Assembly (NCBI GenBank): GCA_900769795.1
Contig: CAAGHZ010000021.1
Location: forward strand, 1-8,795
DNA from: Clostridia bacterium
GTDB taxonomy: Bacteria > Bacillota > Clostridia > Monoglobales > Monoglobaceae
Direction of reading: 5' to 3'
DNA: 8,795 bases
Below the pieces are notes generated by a model. That model searched no databases. It had not been told where the DNA came from and worked only from the letters and a program-made list of their open reading frames with translations. The translations under genes and the position numbers were made by a program. Each line of letters starts with the position of its first letter. Position 1 is the stretch's first letter. This document shows, piece after piece, positions 6,196 through 8,795 of the stretch.

Positions 6196-6230
6196 AAGCC
6201 CGACACATAAGGTGTCGGGCTTGGTTTTTA
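6196..6230. terminator. Bidirectional terminator between galT and rubrerythrin
   Basis: An 11-bp perfect GC-rich stem (AAGCCCGACAC at 6196-6206, GTGTCGGGCTT at 6212-6222) has a 5-nt loop. On the plus strand it is followed by GGTTTTTA. On the minus strand it is followed by a T-rich stretch (CTTTTTTAATTTAA-like) that lies over the end of galT. It can therefore terminate both convergent units. The plus-strand T run overlaps the TAA stop codon of rubrerythrin (6228-6230). Confidence 0.92.
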
Positions 6231-6761
6231 GTAGTTCTCTTTTCTAACTTCAAAGTAGCTCTGGGGATGAGCACAAACAGGACAAACCTCGGGGGCCTTT
6301 TTGCCCATTACAAGGTGTCCGCAGTTGCGGCATTCCCACATTGTCTCTTCAGCTTTTTCAAATACTTTCTTCATTTCAACGTTGTTTAAAAGTGCGCGAT
6401 AACGTTCCTCGTGTGATTTTTCAATTTTAGCAACCATTCTGAACTGTGCTGCAAGTGCAGTAAAGCCCTCTTCCTCAGCATCTTTTGCAAAACGATCATA
6501 CATATCTGTCCATTCATAATTTTCGCCCTCTGCAGCATGAAGAAGATTTTCTGCAGTATCGGAGAGAGCCCCAAGAGCTTTAAACCAAAGCTTTGCGTGC
6601 TCCTTTTCGTTGTTCGCAGTCTGCTCAAAAATAGCAGCAATCTGCTGATAGCCCTCTTTTTTTGCAACTGAAGCAAAATAAGTGTATTTGTTTCTTGCTT
6701 CGCTTTCTCCTGAAAAGGCCTCGCGAAGATTTTTTTCTGTTTTTGATCCTTTTAATTCCAT
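6228..6761 (-). CDS. rbr: Rubrerythrin (diiron peroxidase with C-terminal rubredoxin domain)
   Basis: Rubrerythrin is a cytoplasmic non-haem iron protein that reduces hydrogen peroxide in anaerobes using electrons from rubredoxin or related carriers. This 177-residue protein has the classical layout: an N-terminal four-helix ferritin-like domain with diiron ligand motifs SGESEARNKY (about 17-26), NEKEHAK (51-57), an Asp/Glu-rich motif near 94-98, and EKSHEERY (114-121), then a rubredoxin-like domain with CRNC at 144-147 and CPVC at 160-163. The start at 6761 is preceded by AGGAGG at good spacing. A further in-frame ATG 16 codons upstream lies at the promoter -10 and cannot be used. It has its own promoter and shares a terminator with convergent galT. 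Presence of this gene supports an anaerobic host. Confidence 0.96.
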   Translation of the reverse strand: MELKGSKTEKNLREAFSGESEARNKYTYFASVAKKEGYQQIAAIFEQTANNEKEHAKLWFKALGALSDTAENLLHAAEGENYEWTDMYDRFAKDAEEEGFTALAAQFRMVAKIEKSHEERYRALLNNVEMKKVFEKAEETMWECRNCGHLVMGKKAPEVCPVCAHPQSYFEVRKENY

Positions 6762-6793
6762 AAGAATACCTCCTGAAATTTTATTATAAAAAA

Positions 6794-6822
6794 ATTTTAT
6801 CATATTCAAAAAGCGTTGTCAA
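6794..6822 (-). promoter_or_regulatory. Promoter of rubrerythrin
   Basis: On the minus strand: -35 TTGACA (6817-6822, full consensus), a 17-bp spacer and -10 TAAAAT (6794-6799) with the extended TG motif. The -35 begins only 12 bp after the araC stop codon. I see no clear PerR-type palindrome (TTATAATnATTATAA) across it, though AT-rich DNA downstream (6775-6800) makes this hard to judge. Confidence 0.82.
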
Positions 6823-6834
6823 TTATTTTTTGCT

Positions 6835-7644
6835 TTACGATTTCCTATATAATAGTTGTAGGCTTTTTGGTGGGATATTATACATCTTTTTGAATTTTAT
6901 AGAAAAATAGTTACTGTCATTAAAACCACATTCTTCAGCGACCTCAGCAACGGAAAGTGTACTTTGTTTAAGGAGACTCTCGGCTTTTTTAAGCCTTAGC
7001 AGATTTATATATTGATTAAATCCAAAGCCTGTTTCCTTTTTAAAACTTCTTGAAAAATGCTCGCTGCTGACAGAGAACATTGCGGCGATTTCCGAAAGTG
7101 AAATATCCGCAGATAGGTTGTTTTGAATATAGTCAATTGCGTGCTCAATATAACTGCTTTGAACATTTTGTGATATATATTGATTTTTGTTTCTTGCTAT
7201 CAAAAAGAAGAAGGAATACATAAGACAACGTATGGATTCATCAGAGAAACTATCGGGGTTGTTGTATTCTTTTTCGATTTTTTGCAAAATAGTATGGATT
7301 TCATTTATTTGATTAGGGTTTCTGTACAGATAATTATCACTGTATGCCAGAGGAAAAACAGAAGGTGGGATATATTTGTGTGTGCAGTTTACCAAAAGTC
7401 TTGTGGGTTTATCAACTGTATATATTGTATGATGAATAACCCCTTCGGGAATAAGCACAACATCTCCTTTAGTCATCTGATATGATTTGTTATTTATAAA
7501 ATAACTGCAGGAGCCATTCTCGATATAGTATATCTCATAAAAGTTGTGATAATGTTCCTGAGTGTACATAAACCCCGGAGTTTTGGCGTGGTTACTACGC
7601 TCAAAATAGAAAGGATTTTCTTCAGAAAACTCTCTGTAATTCAT
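6835..7644 (-). CDS. AraC-family transcriptional regulator with cupin sensor domain
   Basis: This 269-residue protein has an AraC-type N-terminal cupin domain (about 10-90; HYH at 31-33, IPEGVIHHT at 65-73), a helical linker, and a C-terminal AraC/XylS DNA-binding domain with two helix-turn-helix units (about 181-203, ISLSEIAAMFSVSSEHFSRSFK, and about 230-252, ending in the conserved GFNDSNYFSIKFKK). Such proteins usually sense a sugar or sugar acid and activate neighbouring catabolic genes. It is transcribed divergently from the tagaturonate reductase gene across 156 bp that holds a palindrome, so a galacturonate-pathway inducer is a reasonable guess, unproven. The RBS is GGGGGG about 8 nt before the ATG. 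No terminator is evident before the rubrerythrin promoter downstream. Confidence 0.93.
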   Translation of the reverse strand: MNYREFSEENPFYFERSNHAKTPGFMYTQEHYHNFYEIYYIENGSCSYFINNKSYQMTKGDVVLIPEGVIHHTIYTVDKPTRLLVNCTHKYIPPSVFPLAYSDNYLYRNPNQINEIHTILQKIEKEYNNPDSFSDESIRCLMYSFFFLIARNKNQYISQNVQSSYIEHAIDYIQNNLSADISLSEIAAMFSVSSEHFSRSFKKETGFGFNQYINLLRLKKAESLLKQSTLSVAEVAEECGFNDSNYFSIKFKKMYNIPPKSLQLLYRKS

Positions 7645-7679
7645 AGACGTTACCCCCCTTTTTTTATAGTTTTAAAATA

Positions 7680-7708
7680 ATTATATCATTAAAAATCAAA
7701 ATAATCAA
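7680..7708 (-). promoter_or_regulatory. Promoter of the AraC-family regulator gene
   Basis: On the minus strand: -35 TTGATT (7703-7708), a 17-bp spacer and -10 TATAAT (7680-7685) with extended TG. The leader is about 30 nt. The palindrome at 7715-7730 lies 6 bp upstream of the -35, a position compatible with autoregulation. Confidence 0.75.
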
Positions 7709-7714
7709 GAAAAA

Positions 7715-7730
7715 TGACTAAAAGTAGTCA
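7715..7730. promoter_or_regulatory. Inverted repeat, candidate operator for the AraC regulator
   Basis: TGACTA-AAAG-TAGTCA is a perfect 6-bp-arm inverted repeat between the divergent araC and uxaB promoters. Its centre is about 52 bp upstream of the expected uxaB start, where an activator next to the -35 would bind. A-rich flanks and two AATCAA repeats (7694-7699 and 7703-7708) lie beside it. Binding by the adjacent AraC protein is inference from position. Confidence 0.5.
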
Positions 7731-7762
7731 AAAAAATTAAGGCATACATAAAAAAATTGATA

Positions 7763-7768
7763 TATAAT
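7763..7768 (+). promoter_or_regulatory. -10 box of the uxaB promoter, without a recognisable -35
   Basis: TATAAT at 7763-7768 is a consensus -10 and gives a leader of about 25 nt before the uxaB ATG. At 17 bp upstream the sequence is AGGCAT (7740-7745), a poor -35, and other spacings are no better. This is the expected pattern for a promoter that needs an activator, which fits the palindrome just upstream. Confidence 0.6.
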
Positions 7769-7800
7769 GAGGGTAAACAGGTATAATAGGAGGAATTCTA

Positions 7801-8795
7801 ATGACAAATAAAGTAATACAGTTTGGTGAAGGCGGATTTTTGCGTGGCTTTGTAGACTGGATGATACAGATAGTAAACGAAAAAACTGACACGGATATTG
7901 GGGTGACAGTTGTTCAGCCTATAAAGGAGGGAATGTGTGATCTTCTCAGTAGCCAAGGATGTGCGTACACACATATCTGCCGTGGTGCAGAAGGTGTTGA
8001 TACAAAAAAAGTTGAAGTAATCACAGGTTGTGTAAAACCCTATGATGATTTTGATAAATACATTGCTTTGGCAGATAGCCCCGAATATCGTTTTATTGTT
8101 TCAAATACAACAGAGGCGGGTATTTGCTTTGATGAGAATGACAAGATAGAAGACAGGCCGGCAAAGTCTTTCCCCGGAAAGCTCACTCAACTTCTTGTTG
8201 AGAGATTTAAGAAAAATCTTGATGGATTTGTATTTCTTCCATGTGAGTTGATTGATAAAAATGGTGACAATCTTCGTGAGTGCATCCTCAAATATGCAGA
8301 TTTGTGGGAACTCGGAGATGGCTTCAAAAAGTGGATTAAAGAAGAAAACATATTCTGCAATACTTTGGTTGACAGAATCAACACCGGATATCCCAAAGAA
8401 GAGGCGGCAGAACTTGCCCCTGATGACAAGATGCTTAACACCTCGGAATATTTCCATCTTTGGGTTATCGAAGGATATAATGGCTTGTTTGATGAAATTC
8501 CGTTTGATAAGTGTGATTTAAATATCATCCTTACCGATAAACTTGAGAACTATCGTACCAGAAAGGTGCGTATATTAAACGGTGCCCATACATCTATGGT
8601 GGCGTATAGTTTGCTTGAGGGTATCGAGACAGTAAGAGAAGCAGTAAGTGATGAGAAAATGAGGGCTTTCTTAAATCAGTGCATATTTGAAGAGATTATA
8701 CCAACTCTTGATTTGCCGAAAGAAGAACTTATTGACTATGCAAACAGCGTTCTTTCAAGATTTGAGAATCCATACATAAAACACTATCTTTCATC
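7801..8795 (+). CDS. uxaB: Tagaturonate reductase (altronate oxidoreductase), cut by the right window edge
   Basis: UxaB reduces D-tagaturonate to D-altronate with NADH, the second step of galacturonate (pectin) breakdown. The frame is open from ATG 7801 to the window end, 331 residues of a family of about 480. It starts with the nucleotide-binding motif VIQFGEGGFLRGFVDW (5-20). It also shows SNTTEAGI, FLPCELIDKNGD, NTLVDRINTGYP and FHLWVIEG. The long-chain polyol dehydrogenase catalytic triad lies in KVRILNGAHT: K255, N260 and H263. The order and wording closely follow my recollection of E. coli UxaB, including NPYIKH near the end, favouring UxaB over UxuB or mannitol dehydrogenase. AGGAGG (7788-7793) lies 7 nt before the ATG. 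It is divergent from an AraC regulator and probably begins a uronate operon continuing to the right. Confidence 0.93.
   Translation, partial: MTNKVIQFGEGGFLRGFVDWMIQIVNEKTDTDIGVTVVQPIKEGMCDLLSSQGCAYTHICRGAEGVDTKKVEVITGCVKPYDDFDKYIALADSPEYRFIVSNTTEAGICFDENDKIEDRPAKSFPGKLTQLLVERFKKNLDGFVFLPCELIDKNGDNLRECILKYADLWELGDGFKKWIKEENIFCNTLVDRINTGYPKEEAAELAPDDKMLNTSEYFHLWVIEGYNGLFDEIPFDKCDLNIILTDKLENYRTRKVRILNGAHTSMVAYSLLEGIETVREAVSDEKMRAFLNQCIFEEIIPTLDLPKEELIDYANSVLSRFENPYIKHYLS

Noticed and set aside
7180..7485. A 101-codon plus-strand open frame within the regulator gene
   Set aside because: It is antisense to the AraC-family coding region, and the predicted protein is low-complexity, rich in Ile, Phe and Val, with no known motif.
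7782..7787. A second TATAAT immediately upstream of the uxaB RBS, tempting as the -10 box
   Set aside because: It abuts the AGGAGG at 7788-7793, so transcription from it would begin at or after the ribosome binding site. The TATAAT at 7763-7768 fits better.
8101..8528. Minus-strand open frames inside uxaB
   Set aside because: They lie opposite conserved UxaB motifs including NTLVDRINTGYP and have no RBS. They are frame shadows of uxaB.
1..8795. CRISPR arrays, insertion sequences, prophage, toxin-antitoxin or defence genes
   Set aside because: No regularly spaced repeats, transposase or integrase motifs, terminal inverted repeats or defence domains were seen. The genes are ordinary chromosomal families with even base composition.

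Overview
The window looks like chromosomal DNA from an anaerobic, low-GC Firmicute of the class Clostridia, probably a gut commensal. This rests on AT-rich intergenic DNA, strong AGGAGG-type ribosome binding sites, sigma-A-like promoters with 17-bp spacers, a classic rubrerythrin, a Firmicutes-type (type 2) GalT, a stand-alone DUF1858 protein and the DUF512-der and DUF177-rpmF gene pairs. I cannot name a species. I see no mobile element, CRISPR array, tRNA or rRNA. No gene-free stretch exceeds 300 bp; the largest (3171-3395) holds two divergent promoters.

Left part (1-3170, all minus strand): ribosome and housekeeping genes. In order of transcription they are a small DUF1858 CxxC protein, then DUF177/YceD followed by ribosomal protein L32 (rpmF) and a strong terminator, then a PDZ/radical-SAM-like/DUF512 protein followed 14 bp later by der (ribosome-assembly GTPase, cut by the window edge). 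Three good promoters divide these into three transcription units.

Middle part (3329-6230): a galKT operon on the plus strand (galactokinase, then GalT with a GTG start), the phosphorylation and uridylyl-transfer steps of the Leloir pathway. It has its own near-consensus promoter and ends in a terminator hairpin shared with the convergent rubrerythrin gene. The galactokinase carries an Asn in place of the usual sugar-binding Glu of motif 1.

Right part (6228-8795): rubrerythrin and an AraC-type regulator on the minus strand, and a divergent gene for tagaturonate reductase (UxaB, cut by the right edge) on the plus strand. The araC-uxaB intergenic region holds a perfect inverted repeat, TGACTA-N4-TAGTCA, placed between the two promoters. 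The uxaB promoter has a consensus -10 but no recognisable -35, which is what an activator-dependent promoter would look like. The simplest reading is a locally regulated galacturonate (pectin) catabolic gene.

Nothing here is clearly a new multi-gene system. The most useful leads are the araC/uxaB operator, the palindromes at the DUF177 and rpmF promoters, the variant galactokinase motif and the uncharacterised DUF512 and DUF1858 proteins.
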